Below, in pieces: positions 34,911 through 45,400 of a DNA stretch of 64,000 nt (within the stretch, counting starts at the first letter, position 1; every line of letters begins with the position of its first letter). Origin of the DNA: Spirosoma foliorum (GTDB lineage Bacteria; Bacteroidota; Bacteroidia; Cytophagales; Spirosomataceae). The translations under genes and the position numbers were made by a program. The stretch lies in assembly GCF_014117325.1 (NCBI RefSeq), contig NZ_CP059732.1:5283001-5347000 (forward strand). The letters run 5' to 3'. Below the pieces are notes generated by a model that was given only the letters and a program-made list of their open reading frames with translations, searched no databases and was not told the origin of the DNA.

Positions 34911-36283
34911 CTACTGCTTCTTCAGTTTCTTCAACTCTTTCTGAATATACTCTTTCGATAACCAGTTCGTACCCATCATCACACCCTCGATGCTTTTTGT
35001 TTGACTGATGTCTTTCAAAGGGTTGCCACCCAACAACACTAAATCGGATACATTGCCGGGTTTGATCGTGCCCCAATCGGGCTTATTGAAATAGGAAGCT
35101 ACGTTGACCGTTCCAGTGCGCAGAACTTCGTAGGGCGTCAATCCCGCATCGACCATGTACTTCATTTCGTGGTGAATCGAGAAACCCGGCACGTTGAAGA
35201 TTTGGGGAGCATCAGAACCCAGTAATAGCTCAACGCCGTTTTTCTGACATTCATAAATCAGTTTCCGGCGAATCTGAATTAGCTTTTCGGCGTGCTCTTT
35301 GGAGAAGTTCGGATTGGCGAGATAGCCTACTTTGGTGTTCACCCATCCCTTTAGCTGTTCCGGCTTCATGTACTTCATCTCGGGATCATTGGAAAATGCA
35401 TCGGCCGGAAGCGGAGAAAGCCAGCGTTCCGCCAGCGCCTGTGTTGGCACCACCCGAATGTGTTTTTCGCGAAGACCTTTCACAAGTTTCGGGATCTGCG
35501 AAGCGTCGGCTCGGTAGGCAATCCAGGATGCAAACAGTCCCGTTTCAGGTTCGGCCAGTGTATCGGATCGGGGGACAATCGCTTCAATGAATCCATCCAT
35601 ATGATCAATCGACGAATATTCTGCATCGATGGCGCGCCAAACGCCCACGTTAAAGGAAACGTGTCCAGCAAATGGAATACCGACTTCGTGGGCCGTTTTG
35701 GCAATCGCCGGAAACGTCTCTTTGGTAAGACCCGGATGCAGTTTCAGAAAATCATAGCCAGCCGCTTTCTGCTCCCGCACCATTTCGGCACCCCGCTCGG
35801 CAGTTTTTACCGTTTGCCCGTTAAATGATGGCCCAGTTGCATAGAAGTGCGGCCCAAGAATTTCGCCACTGTTGATTTTGCTCCGTAGCTCCAGATGTTT
35901 AGGGTGCCCCAACATACCCCGAATGGTGGTGATACCGTTTGCCAGATAGAGGATCAACACCTCTTTCATCGGCTCAATATCATTGATGGGCGGAACGTGG
36001 GCATGGATTTCGGCCCAACCCGGCGTCAAGTATTTGTCTTTCGCATCAATGACCAGCGCGTCTTTACTAAATTTCACGCTTCCCTCGTTGCCCATGGCCG
36101 CTATTCGTCCATTACGCACAACGACAGTCTGGTTGCTAATAACACGCTCCCGATCCATCGGAATCACATTCACCGATCTGAATACAATGTCACGCTGACC
36201 GTTGCTGGTGAGTTCCTGCGCTTGGAGCGTGGTGCAGGGCCAGGAGCAGGGTTGTGAGTAGAAGGGAGACAAAAAGTTTCATA
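34911..36283 (-). CDS. Secreted amidohydrolase-family protein, signal peptide frameshifted
   Basis: Metal-dependent hydrolase of the imidazolonepropionase/prolidase-like group: metal motif in PGWAEIHAHVPP, Lys in GYDFLKLHPGL, His in IPFAGHVSFN, catalytic Asp in LLLGSDAPQIFNVPGFS, and a C-terminal barrel ending KPGNVSDLVLLGGNPLKD. The long frame starts with a poor TTG at 36272 and non-signal sequence. A proper signal peptide (MKLFVSLLLTTLLLALH) starts at ATG 36283 in another frame and stops at a TGA some 30 codons on. The two meet at about 36230-36245, so a one-base indel appears to split the gene. The predicted mature enzyme is about 430 residues. Confidence 0.85.
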
Positions 36284-36312
36284 GTTGCATTAAGGCTATT
36301 GGTGAGGTGTTT

Positions 36313-36377
36313 GTACCCACGGGCTTCAGCCCGTGTATTAATTAGATGATGAAATACGGGCTGAAGCCCGTAGGTAC
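36313..36377. repeat. ACGGGCTTCAGCCCGT inverted repeat
   Basis: 22-bp arms at 36313-36334 and 36356-36377, one mismatch, each containing the palindrome ACGGGCTTCAGCCCGT. It lies upstream of both the amidohydrolase and the divergent NAD-binding gene. Confidence 0.85.
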
Positions 36378-36421
36378 AGGTTAATTAGCTAAGTCGTTGA
36401 ACCTATTTAGGTTAGTTCGGT

Positions 36422-36454
36422 TTTGGACTAATAGCCATCAGGTCGGTAAATTTA
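36422..36454 (+). promoter_or_regulatory. Possible Bacteroidetes promoter (TTTG / TAAATTTA)
   Basis: TTTG at 36422-36425 and TAAATTTA at 36447-36454, 21 bases apart, fit the Bacteroidetes -33 TTTG and -7 TAnnTTTG boxes with one mismatch. The start codon of the NAD-binding gene is 57 bases downstream. Sequence match only. Confidence 0.35.
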
Positions 36455-36510
36455 TTCAATTCAGCACGAATAACCGACGAGTTTTAGCGTCGTGACAAAC
36501 CATTTACTCT

Positions 36511-37170
36511 ATGAAAATCAAGGCAATTATTACGGGTGCCACGGGCATGGTCGGCGAAGGTGTCCTGATCGAATGTTTGCAACATCCTGATGTAGAAAAG
36601 GTGCTGGTTATCAACCGAAAACCGGGTGGTGTATCGCACCCTAAGCTAAAAGAAATTATCCTCAAGGATTTTTTCAACCTGGCCCCTATAGAGAGTCAAC
36701 TGAGTGGGTATAATGCCTGCTTCTTTTGCCTGGGCGTCTCGTCGGTTGGAATGAAGGACGATGACTATAAGCGCATGACCTACGATCTGACGATGAATTT
36801 CGCCAATGTACTGGCAAAGCTGAATCCTGATCTGACTTTCGAATATGTGTCTGGTGCGGGTACCGACAGTACAGAGAAAGGTCGTCAGGCGTGGGCGCGG
36901 GTGAAGGGTGCCACTGAAAATGCTTTGATGCGGTTATTCAAAAACTCCTATATGATGCGTCCGGGTTTTATGAAGGCAACGGCCGGACAAAAAAACGTGA
37001 AGAGTTACTACAAATACATTGATTGGCTCTATCCCATTGGTCGGGCACTTTATCCAGCTGGCTTTTCGACTTTGCAGGAGTTAGCATTGGCCATGATCAA
37101 ATCGGCCACGAAAGGTTATGAAAAGCAGATTCTGGAAGTAAAAGATATTGTCGCCCTGGCGAAACGGTAA
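36511..37170 (+). CDS. NAD(P)-binding atypical SDR (HTATIP2/epimerase-like)
   Basis: 219 residues with a Rossmann fold: TGATGMVGEGVLIECL at the N-terminus binds NAD(P), and FFCLGVSSVGMKDDDYKRMT and FEYVSGAGTDSTEKGRQAWA are the second and third typical stretches, the latter holding the Ser and reduced active site of the atypical SDR group. MMRPGFMKATAGQKN matches the SDR a5-like oxidoreductases often found in Bacteroidetes. Cytoplasmic; substrate unknown. Start ATG 36511. Confidence 0.88.
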   Translation: MKIKAIITGATGMVGEGVLIECLQHPDVEKVLVINRKPGGVSHPKLKEIILKDFFNLAPIESQLSGYNACFFCLGVSSVGMKDDDYKRMTYDLTMNFANVLAKLNPDLTFEYVSGAGTDSTEKGRQAWARVKGATENALMRLFKNSYMMRPGFMKATAGQKNVKSYYKYIDWLYPIGRALYPAGFSTLQELALAMIKSATKGYEKQILEVKDIVALAKR

Positions 37171-37177
37171 AATCAAT

Positions 37178-37247
37178 AGTCAGATATAGTCAGGAATAGT
37201 CAAGTTTTGATAAACAATTGCTTGACTATTCCTGACCATATCTGACT
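37178..37247. repeat. AGTCAGATATAGTCAGG inverted repeat
   Basis: 27-bp arms, 37178-37204 and 37221-37247, one mismatch, made of short AGTCAG/AGTCAGG units. Located between the two convergent genes, eight bases after the NAD-binding stop. Confidence 0.85.
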
Positions 37248-37256
37248 ACTTCTGAC

Positions 37257-37613
37257 CTAATCAATTTTCACCTGAACAGGTCGATTTTGCACTTCTCTGA
37301 CCTCTACAGAGGCTTCGTAATCCAGTGTTGGGCAAGCTTTGGCCATTTCTACGGCACTATCCAGATTGGCGGCTAACACCCGAATCACACTCGTTACTTT
37401 AAAATCCGCATCGGCCACGACACCCTGCTCTACTTGCCGTTGTGAGCCCGTTACAACAAAACCGGGCTGGGTAATCAGGCTACTTCCTACAAAAGCCCCC
37501 TGCCCTGTCCAGAGTTGAATCAGTTTCCCCCACTTTTCGGTATTCAGTGCCTGTTGTTCGGGAGTTAAGGTCTTCTGGGTGCTGAATCGTATCAAAAAAA
37601 CATACTCATTCAT
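37257..37613 (-). CDS. YCII-related (DGPF-like) protein
   Basis: 118 residues of the ferredoxin-like alpha/beta dimeric fold: EYVFLIRFSTQKTLTPEQQA, then a helix to KLIQLWTGQGAFVGSSLI, the central strand FKVTSVIRVLAANLDSAVEM with AKACPTLDYEASVEVREVQ. This is the YCII/DGPF layout, which often occurs beside sigma or AraC-like regulators. Start ATG 37611-37613. Cytoplasmic, function unknown. Confidence 0.8.
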   Translation of the reverse strand: MNEYVFLIRFSTQKTLTPEQQALNTEKWGKLIQLWTGQGAFVGSSLITQPGFVVTGSQRQVEQGVVADADFKVTSVIRVLAANLDSAVEMAKACPTLDYEASVEVREVQNRPVQVKID

Positions 37614-37703
37614 CGTCGTTTGTGTTTTGGTTAGGCCCTAATTGGCTGAACAAAACTAGATGGATGAGCAAGCCCAGAATTGTAAAAAATCACTGATTTG
37701 ATA

Positions 37704-37798
37704 GAACGCTAATTTTTATGATTTATAAGATCAGGTATGATTTTATAACTACCAATTGAATCATTTAAAATCATACCTGATCTTATAAATCTGCGTTC
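37704..37798. repeat. AT-rich inverted repeat
   Basis: Perfect 25-bp arms at 37721-37745 and 37766-37790 (ATTTATAAGATCAGGTATGA...) with an outer GAACGC/GCGTTC pair at 37704-37709 and 37793-37798. It lies just before the AraC gene's stop. Confidence 0.85.
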
Positions 37799-37803
37799 CA
37801 TCT

Positions 37804-38577
37804 TCACCAATAGCCTCCTGATTGAAAGAAAAGATGAGGAACCTTACCCGTGAATGAACGGAAGTCTTTGATAAAATGAGCCTGATCGAAGTACCCCGCC
37901 TGATGAGCCATTTCGGTCAGACTTTGCGTAGAAGAATACTGATTAATCACCGATCGCAACCGCACGATTTTCGAAAACTGCTTGGGTGAAGTTCCTACAA
38001 CGCGCCGGAAACGCTTCTCGAAAGGGTCCTGGCTAATGGGCAAATCGGCCAGTAATTCGTTGATGCGAACAGTGCCGTTGGCCAGTTGGATTCGCTGGAT
38101 AGCCCGCTGCACAAGCAAATCTGTAGAAGTTTCCTGTAGTCTCGATAGCAGAAATTGCTCTACAATTGCCACCCGCTGCGAGTTCGTTTTCGCTTCGGCC
38201 AACCGTTCTTCCACTTCACTTACGATCCGGTGTGGAATCAGTTCATCCAGCGTGGCACTCGTACCAAATAATTCGTGAAGCGACTCCTTAAATAAAGCCG
38301 CAGCTCCGCCTTCGTTAAAAATAACTAACAACGTAGCTGTTTCTCTGGTATAATCGACCAAGCGCATTGAGTTTCGCAGACCCGTTATCACAGCTGTGGG
38401 CATAAGTCCTGCGTTGACGCCCTCGGCATAACGCACATTTCCTTTATAGCGAAACGCCATGACAATAGACGTGCCGGGCAACAACTTGTTGACCATACCC
38501 TGCTCGCTCTCAATAAGCATGAACGTCTTGACAAATGGCCGAAGCTGGCTAGAAGGAAGAAATCGTTCTGTTTTCAT
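37804..38577 (-). CDS. AraC-family transcriptional regulator
   Basis: 257 residues. N-terminal part (about 1-150) is a beta-rich sensor domain without a clear cupin motif. The C-terminal AraC domain (about 155-255) has two helix-turn-helices: INELLADLPISQDPFEKRFR and QSLTEMAHQAGYFDQAHFIK, with DFRSFTGKVPHLFFQ at the end, the classic signature. Divergent target genes are unclear; the nearest is the YCII gene downstream. Start ATG 38577. Confidence 0.92.
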   Translation of the reverse strand: MKTERFLPSSQLRPFVKTFMLIESEQGMVNKLLPGTSIVMAFRYKGNVRYAEGVNAGLMPTAVITGLRNSMRLVDYTRETATLLVIFNEGGAAALFKESLHELFGTSATLDELIPHRIVSEVEERLAEAKTNSQRVAIVEQFLLSRLQETSTDLLVQRAIQRIQLANGTVRINELLADLPISQDPFEKRFRRVVGTSPKQFSKIVRLRSVINQYSSTQSLTEMAHQAGYFDQAHFIKDFRSFTGKVPHLFFQSGGYW

Positions 38578-38606
38578 TTCTGGCTACTCAACATGTTGGG
38601 ATGTAT

Positions 38607-38630
38607 GGGCTAAGCCGGAGCTTGGAGCAG
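38607..38630. repeat. Degraded single arm of the GCCAAGC element
   Basis: GGGCTAAGCCGGAGCTTGGA followed by GCAG resembles the arm of the inverted repeat at 30411-30478, without a partner. It lies between the AraC start and the secreted protein's stop. Confidence 0.4.
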
Positions 38631-38638
38631 CCTCCTTT

Positions 38639-39442
38639 TCACTCAACTACCGAAACAATAACGTAATTGTCATTGCGGGTAATTCCGTAAAACACCTGTT
38701 TGTTTTTGACGCTTCGATCGATGGCAAACGCCTGTCCTTCGCTGACGGTCGGAATGGTTTTTACGTATTGAAGTGTGTGTCCACGTTCGGGCAGTTTTAG
38801 CACATACATCTCAGGTTTATCGTGGCCCGTGCAATAGATAAGTCCATCCGGTCCCCAGGTTCCACCCGACGTACTATATGGCGCAAAGGCCTGTAACACA
38901 GTTGCGGGGAAGGCCCAGGCTTCGAGTTGCTGCCAGTTCTCATTGAATTTCACCAATGTCGTCCAGCGGTTATCACGTCCCTCGGCCATCGACTTGTTTG
39001 AGTAATTCGCAAATGCCACCCACCAATAACCGTCATGAAAATCGGCCCAGGTCATGGAACCCGGAAACAGCCCAAAGCTATGACTGCCAATGTGCCGGAG
39101 CGTGCGTGTATCGAAAATCTCAATCGAACTCGCCATCGGTACATCGGGGTAATTCGAATGCGTACAATAGAGTTTCTGACCAATTACCACGCCACTGTTC
39201 ATGTGCTTCAACAAACCTGTAGTATCGTTCCAAGCCGCTACTTGTTTGCCATCAGATTTGCTATGCTTTGTTAGCGAGTGGTTATTTATGACGTAAAAAT
39301 GGGTCTGGTCGACCGCGACGCCTTGCTGAACCTGGGCTAGTTGAAAACGACGTATTTCGGTCGCCTTCTGGGCTTTACTGATGCTTGAAGAAACTAGAAC
39401 TAATAGCAGAGCAACACTCGTCTGTAGCCAATGAACACACAT
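38639..39442 (-). CDS. Secreted propeller-like protein of unknown function
   Basis: 267 residues with a signal peptide (about 1-24, ending SKAQ). The rest is a set of repeated four-stranded blades such as AVDQTHFYVINNHSLTKHSK, QKLYCTHSNYPDVPMASSIE and GGTWGPDGLIYCTGHDKPEM, as in small beta-propeller (NHL- or SMP-30-like) proteins. No catalytic residues stand out. Possibly a carbohydrate- or lactone-binding periplasmic protein; I do not know the family. Start ATG 39442. Confidence 0.65.
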   Translation of the reverse strand: MCVHWLQTSVALLLVLVSSSISKAQKATEIRRFQLAQVQQGVAVDQTHFYVINNHSLTKHSKSDGKQVAAWNDTTGLLKHMNSGVVIGQKLYCTHSNYPDVPMASSIEIFDTRTLRHIGSHSFGLFPGSMTWADFHDGYWWVAFANYSNKSMAEGRDNRWTTLVKFNENWQQLEAWAFPATVLQAFAPYSTSGGTWGPDGLIYCTGHDKPEMYVLKLPERGHTLQYVKTIPTVSEGQAFAIDRSVKNKQVFYGITRNDNYVIVSVVE

Positions 39443-39514
39443 GTTTTTTGAGTTTCGCTAGTAATGGGCGTAAGTTACAGGGCATCCTACTATTTTTGGT
39501 ATTATTTGTCGCGA

Positions 39515-40243
39515 ATGAATTCATCTCCTGATACTTCTCCTCTCCTCCCCATTCTTTACCAGTCTGCCGATTTAGTTGCCATCAATAAACCACATGGCCT
39601 GCTGGTTCACCGTTCTCCCATTGCCAGCGATGCCAGCGAATTTGCCGTACAGATTCTCCGCGATCAGTTGGGGCAGCGCGTGTATCCTGTTCACCGACTC
39701 GACCGCAAAACGGGTGGTGTGTTACTCTTCGCCCTAACCGACTCCATGAACTCGCTCATGCAGCAACAGTTTATGGAAGGGGGTATTGATAAAAGTTATC
39801 TGGCCATTGTTCGCGGCTTCACGCCCGACGAACAGACAATTGATTATGCTTTACGTAACGACGAAACAGGTGTATTTCAGGATGCAGTAACCTACTTCAA
39901 AACGGTACAACGTACTGAAATCCCCCTGCCGTTTGGCAAACACGTTACCTCGCGTTATTCATTGGTAGAGCTAACCCCAACCACCGGAAGAATGCATCAA
40001 CTGCGCAAACACATGGCGCATATTCTCCACCCCATCATCGGCGACCGACCCCACGGCTGTAACAAACAGAACAAGCTATTTAAAGAGCATTTCGAGATGA
40101 GTACGATGCTGCTACACGCCCGTCAGCTTGAATTTACGCATCCCGTTACTGAGGAACGGATTAGCATTACAGCTCCTTTTCAGGCAGAGTTTGAGCGGAT
40201 GTTGGGGGCGTTGTTTGGTGTTGATGATTCGCCTATTTATTGA
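39515..40243 (+). CDS. truC: RluA/TruC-type pseudouridine synthase
   Basis: 242 residues from the ATG at 39515; a longer frame to 39464 overlaps the start of the divergent gene and is not needed. Active-site motif HRLDRKTGGVLLFAL has the catalytic Asp63, and NKPHGLLVHRS near residue 25 and TPTTGRMHQLRKHMAHILHP later are the usual accessory motifs of the family. The absence of an S4 domain and the length fit TruC, which makes pseudouridine 65 in tRNAIle and tRNAAsp. Symbol is probable, not certain. Confidence 0.87.
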   Translation: MNSSPDTSPLLPILYQSADLVAINKPHGLLVHRSPIASDASEFAVQILRDQLGQRVYPVHRLDRKTGGVLLFALTDSMNSLMQQQFMEGGIDKSYLAIVRGFTPDEQTIDYALRNDETGVFQDAVTYFKTVQRTEIPLPFGKHVTSRYSLVELTPTTGRMHQLRKHMAHILHPIIGDRPHGCNKQNKLFKEHFEMSTMLLHARQLEFTHPVTEERISITAPFQAEFERMLGALFGVDDSPIY

Positions 40244-40280
40244 GTAGTCGGGTTTACTATTTCCTTCAATTACAAATCTG

Positions 40281-41363
40281 CTAATCAAGCAGCTTTCTTA
40301 ATGATTCAGGGTCCGGCAATACATTACGCAAGTGTTCCGGTAGGTCTGAACTGAGTTGATAGGTAGCTACACCCATCGGATTCTGAATGGCCTGAAATGC
40401 ATAGTCCACAGTCTTGTCATTTTTCTCTTTGCACAGTACAATGCCTACCGCTGGATTTTCATCGGGCATTCGTTCCTGATCATTCAATACGTTCAGATAG
40501 AAATTTAGCTGTCCGGCATAAGCAGGTTTAAACTTCCCCTTTTTCAACTCAACAGCAACCAGGCATTTCAACTGGCGATTATAGAATAGTAGATCGACAA
40601 AGTACTCTTCGTCATCGACCAGTAGCCGATGCTGGTTACCAATAAAAGCAAACCCCTTTCCTGCCTTCAGAATAAAGTCCTTGATGTTCTGCACAATACC
40701 TTTCTCAACAACTCGCTCATCATCTGCTTCAACATTGATAAAGTCGAGCAAATACTCGTCCTTGAACGCTTGCAGAGCTGTATTACGAATCGTTTCCGGA
40801 AGTGTATTTGCGAAATTATTAGCTAAAGTTTGGTCGCGTTTCTGATAGGCTTTGGCTTTTATTTGCCAGTCGAGCATTTCGTGAGTCCACTGATTAGCTA
40901 CAGCTTTTTGCATGTAAAACACGCGTTCCTGTAGATCGTGGCAACGGTTTAGTAACAGAATATGATGCGAGAAGCCAATCCCTAAAAAGATATTTAATTC
41001 GATATCATTCAATTGGGCAGACACAGTCTGCCCAATTGAATTCCCTTGTTCATTCACCCCTTTTGACTGACTATTCGTCAATTGACTAAATACCTGTGAA
41101 TAGGTATCTGCGAACTGACGCATATTCTTTAGATTTCTATAAGAGAAGCCCTTAAGACCTGGCAATTGTTTCTGCAAATCGGTTGAAAGCTGTTCCAAAA
41201 CCTTCGCTCCCCACTTTTCGGCACTAATTTTCTCGGATAACCGCTTGCCAACCGCGTAATAAAGCAACAATAACTCACGATTAACGAGTCGGGCAGCTCG
41301 GTAGCGGCTTTGTAGAATATGGTCTTTAAGTTCCAGTAAAAAGCTAGTATAGTTTGGTTCCAT
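40281..41363 (-). CDS. YhcG/DUF1016-family PDDEXK nuclease-domain protein
   Basis: 360 residues from ATG 41363; an upstream start would add a poor 14-residue tail. The N-terminal DUF1016 domain (about 1-170) includes LELKDHILQSRYRAARLVNR and RNLKNMRQFADTYSQVF. The C-terminal PDDEXK nuclease (about 220-350) has GKGFAFIGNQHRLLVDDEEY, FVDLLFYNRQLKCLVAVELK, where the Asp, Glu and Lys of the active site are visible, and QLNFYLNVLNDQERMPDENP. These proteins often sit in restriction-modification or phage-related islands and look like solitary defence or repair nucleases. It is slightly AT-richer than neighbours. Confidence 0.9.
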   Translation of the reverse strand: MEPNYTSFLLELKDHILQSRYRAARLVNRELLLLYYAVGKRLSEKISAEKWGAKVLEQLSTDLQKQLPGLKGFSYRNLKNMRQFADTYSQVFSQLTNSQSKGVNEQGNSIGQTVSAQLNDIELNIFLGIGFSHHILLLNRCHDLQERVFYMQKAVANQWTHEMLDWQIKAKAYQKRDQTLANNFANTLPETIRNTALQAFKDEYLLDFINVEADDERVVEKGIVQNIKDFILKAGKGFAFIGNQHRLLVDDEEYFVDLLFYNRQLKCLVAVELKKGKFKPAYAGQLNFYLNVLNDQERMPDENPAVGIVLCKEKNDKTVDYAFQAIQNPMGVATYQLSSDLPEHLRNVLPDPESLRKLLD

Positions 41364-41602
41364 AATAAGGTTACGGTTAAGCGTAAAAACGAAAAAAGTA
41401 ACCAAATAAATACTTTTTAATTACTAATAAATAAAAATGCCCTTTTCCAGATTAATACGCTCAATTACGAGCCTCTCATTTCTTTATTTTGCGTGACGGC
41501 GGATTTATACCGTGTCTTCCTATCCTCCAGGCAATAGTAATAACCTCTGTTTTTAATAGTAGGTCAATCAAATTTTTCGCTTTTCAATCGAAAAAATCAG
41601 AC

Positions 41603-42481
41603 GTGAACACGAAACGTAGAACTTTTCTTCAGACAGTCGCCGGATTAGTCAGCCTAAGTGCCTTACCGGGTCTGGCTACGGTAAAAGCCCCTAAGAAGCC
41701 ACTGGTGGTGTTTGTTACTGGCGATCATGAGTACAGTGGCGAACTAACATTGCCACTCATTGCCGCTGAACTTGAGAAAAACTACGGCATGAGGACTAAA
41801 GTCCTGAAAGCTTACCCAGATTATAATGGCGAAAAAGATATTCCCGGCCTTGAAGCTCTAAAAGAGGCCGATCTGGCCGTTTTCTATCTCCGCTGGCGTC
41901 AACTTCCTAAGGAGCAACTTCAGTTTATTGACGACTATCTGAAATCAGGAAAACCAGTCATGGGCTTCCGGACAACAACCCATGCGTTCAACTATCCCGA
42001 AGGCGATCCACGCATACGCTGGAACTCCTTTGGCGAGTTTGCCTTTGGCGCACCTCCGGGCTGGGGTGGCAAGGCACAGCATACGCACTACGGCCATAAA
42101 AGCACAACCGATGTGACGATCATCCCTGAAGCGGCAAAGAATCCTATTCTGACGGGTGTTGAACCAAGCTTTCATGCATCATCCTGGTTATACCGCGTTC
42201 AGCCCGATTATCCGGCCAAAGGATCAACCTGGTTGCTGATGGGTAAATCTGTGAACCCCGATAAGCCAGCCATCGAAAACCCCGTTGCCTGGACCTGGAA
42301 AAACGAATGGGGCGGCAAAGCTTTCCTGACCACGCTGGGGCACCCCGAAGATTTTCAGGTCGAATCGTTTCAGCGGTTAGTTATCAATGCGATTCATTGG
42401 GAGTTAGGGCTGCCAATCCCGAAGAAATGGAAAGGAAAAATTGACATCAATGTGCCCTACGGCCACCCCCAAAAACCTTGA
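41603..42481 (+). CDS. Secreted ThuA-domain protein
   Basis: 292 residues from a GTG at 41603, chosen because it opens an export signal (NTKRRTFLQTVAGLVSLSAL, Tat-like). The much longer frame to 41489 reads through low-complexity upstream sequence. The ThuA fold is a class I glutamine-amidotransferase-like domain: KPLVVFVTGDHEYSGELTLP at the start, AYPDYNGEKDIPGLEALKEA, KPVMGFRTTTHAF, and the GHKSTTDVTIIPEAAKNPIL loop. ThuA acts in the 3-ketotrehalose pathway in rhizobia; here it is secreted. It is three bases from the next gene and surely co-transcribed. Confidence 0.88.
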   Translation: MNTKRRTFLQTVAGLVSLSALPGLATVKAPKKPLVVFVTGDHEYSGELTLPLIAAELEKNYGMRTKVLKAYPDYNGEKDIPGLEALKEADLAVFYLRWRQLPKEQLQFIDDYLKSGKPVMGFRTTTHAFNYPEGDPRIRWNSFGEFAFGAPPGWGGKAQHTHYGHKSTTDVTIIPEAAKNPILTGVEPSFHASSWLYRVQPDYPAKGSTWLLMGKSVNPDKPAIENPVAWTWKNEWGGKAFLTTLGHPEDFQVESFQRLVINAIHWELGLPIPKKWKGKIDINVPYGHPQKP

Positions 42482-42484
42482 TTT

Positions 42485-45400
42485 ATGAAATCGTTTGTTT
42501 CTCGAAGAACTAACATCTATAGCGTACTCCTGGTCGTCGTTGCTGTACTCATCGGATTTAGTGCTTTTCAGTCAGGCCAACTGTCGAGTTCAGGCAATGC
42601 CTTTCAGCCGATTACGCTGAAGAAAGGCACCCATATCAGTCTGATTGGCAACAATTTGGGCTCTCGGATGATGAACTACGATCATTTTGAGACTGAAATG
42701 CAGGTTCGTTACCCTGATGACCAGCTCTTCATCCGTAACATGTGCGATCCGGGCGATACACCTGGTTTCAGACCCCGTTCGAGCCGATTCTTGCCCTGGG
42801 CCTTTCCCGGTGCCGAGCGTTTTCAAACCGAATACGCCAATCCGTCGGATAGTCAGGGCCAGTTTGAATCGCCCGACGAATGGCTAACCCGGCTCAAAAC
42901 CGATGTGATCATTGCTTTTTTTGGCTACAATGAATCCTTCCAGGGTAAAGCGGGTCTGGCCAATTACAAAGCCGAACTGGATGCCTTTATCAAGCACACG
43001 CTGAGCCAGAAATACAATGGCACAACAGCTCCACAACTGGCCATCGTATCGCCCATCGCGTTCGAGAATTTATCCGACAAATACGATCTGCCGAACGGCA
43101 AAACCGAAAACGAGAACATTTCGCTTTATGCGAATGCCATGAAGGAAGTGGCGGAGAAAAACCATGTTCTTTTTGTTGACGCTTATGCCCCCTCGCAACA
43201 ATGGTACAACACCACTGCCGAGCCACTGACAATTGATGGTTCTCAGCTTACCGATGAAGGCTATAAAAAGCTTGGCCCTCTACTCGTCGATCAAATTTTC
43301 GGCAAATCGTCGCCTAAAGCCGAATCCAGACGGAAACTGGTTTACGATGCCGTTATGGAGAAAGACTGGATGTTTCATAACGACTATAAAATTCCGAATG
43401 GCGTTCACGTCTACGGTCGTCGGTACAACCCATTCGGGCCAGACAATTACCCGGCTGAAATCGAGAAAATCCGGCAGATGACGGCCATTCGGGATACGGC
43501 GGTATGGCTTGCAGCTTCTAAAGGGGAGAAAATGGACATTGCCACGGCCGATGAACGAACGAGAAGACTGCCTGAAGTAAAAACCAATTTTAACCCGGAG
43601 AAAAACGGCAGTCTGACATATCTGTACGGGCAGGAAGCGTTGAGCAAGCTTAAAGTGCCACAGGGCTATAAAATCGAATTGTTTGCCTCCGAAGAAGAGT
43701 TTCCCGATCTGGCGAAACCCATGCAGATGTCGTTCGATAACAAGGGGCGACTTTGGGTAGCGGCCATGCCAAGTTATCCGCACTACAAACCCGGCGATCC
43801 TAAACCCAATGACAAAATCCTGATCCTGGAAGATACCAACGGCGACGGTAAAGCGGATAAACAAACGGTTTTTGCTGATCATCTGCACCTTCCGCTTGGT
43901 TTCGAAATCGCGAAAGAAGGCGTTTATATCTCGCAGGGGCCGAATTTGAAGCTTTTCACAGATACGAATGGCGATGACAAAGCCGACAAAAGTGTGATTC
44001 TGATGAGTGGCTACGACGATCATGACACCCACCACAATAGCCATGCTTTTTGCGTCGACCCATCCGGTGCCATTTACTCCGGCGAAGGGGTGTTTTTGCA
44101 CACTAACGTCGAAACTTCGTATGGTCCTGTTCGCGCTACCAACGGAGGATTTTACCGTTACGCGCCCCAACTGCACAAGCTGGAACGCACAGCGCAACTC
44201 TCCATCCCGAATCCCTGGGGTATTGCTTTTGATGACTGGGGACAACCGTTCTTCGCCGAAACTTCCAGCCCGGATGTTCGCTGGATGATGCCCGGTTCGG
44301 TGTTGCCTCGCTATGGCGAATACACGCACAAATCAGTTCAGTTGGTGGAAGAAGCGCATCGGGTTCGGCCTACGTCTGGTCTGGAATTTGTATCCAGTCG
44401 CCATTTTCCGGATGATATTCAGGGCGATTTCCTGATTAACAACACCATTGGATTTCTGGGAACGAAAGAACATACGCTCGTCGACGATGGAACCGGCTAT
44501 AAGAGCAAACACCGCGCCGATCTGGTTGTGAGTGAAGACCGTAATTTCCGGCCTGTCGATATGGAGTTTGCACCTGATGGTTCACTCTATCTGATTGATT
44601 GGCACAACATTCTAATCGGCCACATGCAGCACAACGCCCGCGATCCCCTGCGCGACCATTCGCACGGTCGGGTGTACCGGATTACGTATCCATCGCGCCC
44701 GCTGGTAACACCCGCTAAAATTGATGGAGCCAGTATTGAGCAATTGTTGGATAATCTCAAGCTGCCTGAATACCGTACTCGCTACCGCACACGTCGTGAA
44801 CTTCGCGGTCGGGATGCATCGGAAGTACTGGCTAAATTGAAAATCTGGGTAGCTGGTCTTGACAAAAAAGACCCGCGTTACGAGCACCATCTGCTGGAAG
44901 GCTTATGGGTGAGTTGGGGTATGGACAAAGTCGATCAAACCCTACTCCGGCAAGTTCTGAAAGCCAAAGATTACCACGCCCGAGCCGCTGCGGTTCAGGT
45001 AGTTCGGTACACGGGACATCAGGTAAAAGATCAGGCCGATCTGTTGATGCAGGCCGTTAAGGACGAGAACAGTCGGGTTCGATTAGACGCGATTGTGGCT
45101 GCCTCCTGGATCGGCAAGGAAAAAGGACTGCCCATCCTGGCGGAAGCTGCTAAAAAGCCACTTGACGATTGGATGATTCACGCTTATGATGCCGCTGTGG
45201 CGCACCTCAAGGGAGAAAACGTAAAGAAAGAGAAAGAAGTCGTAGAGAAGTCAACCTTGAAAGGGTCAGAACTGGCGCTGTATAATTTGGGCAAGCAAAT
45301 TTATGCCAAGGAAGGCTATTGCACCACTTGTCACCAGCCTGATGGAAAGGGTCTTGCAGCCTCTGGATTCCCTCCACTTACGGGCACCAACTGGGTCTCG

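Noticed and set aside
43280..44329. 349-codon open frame antisense to the large fusion gene
   Set aside because: Lies fully opposite the propeller domain of a clear gene. Long antisense frames are common there because of codon bias, and it has no domain match.
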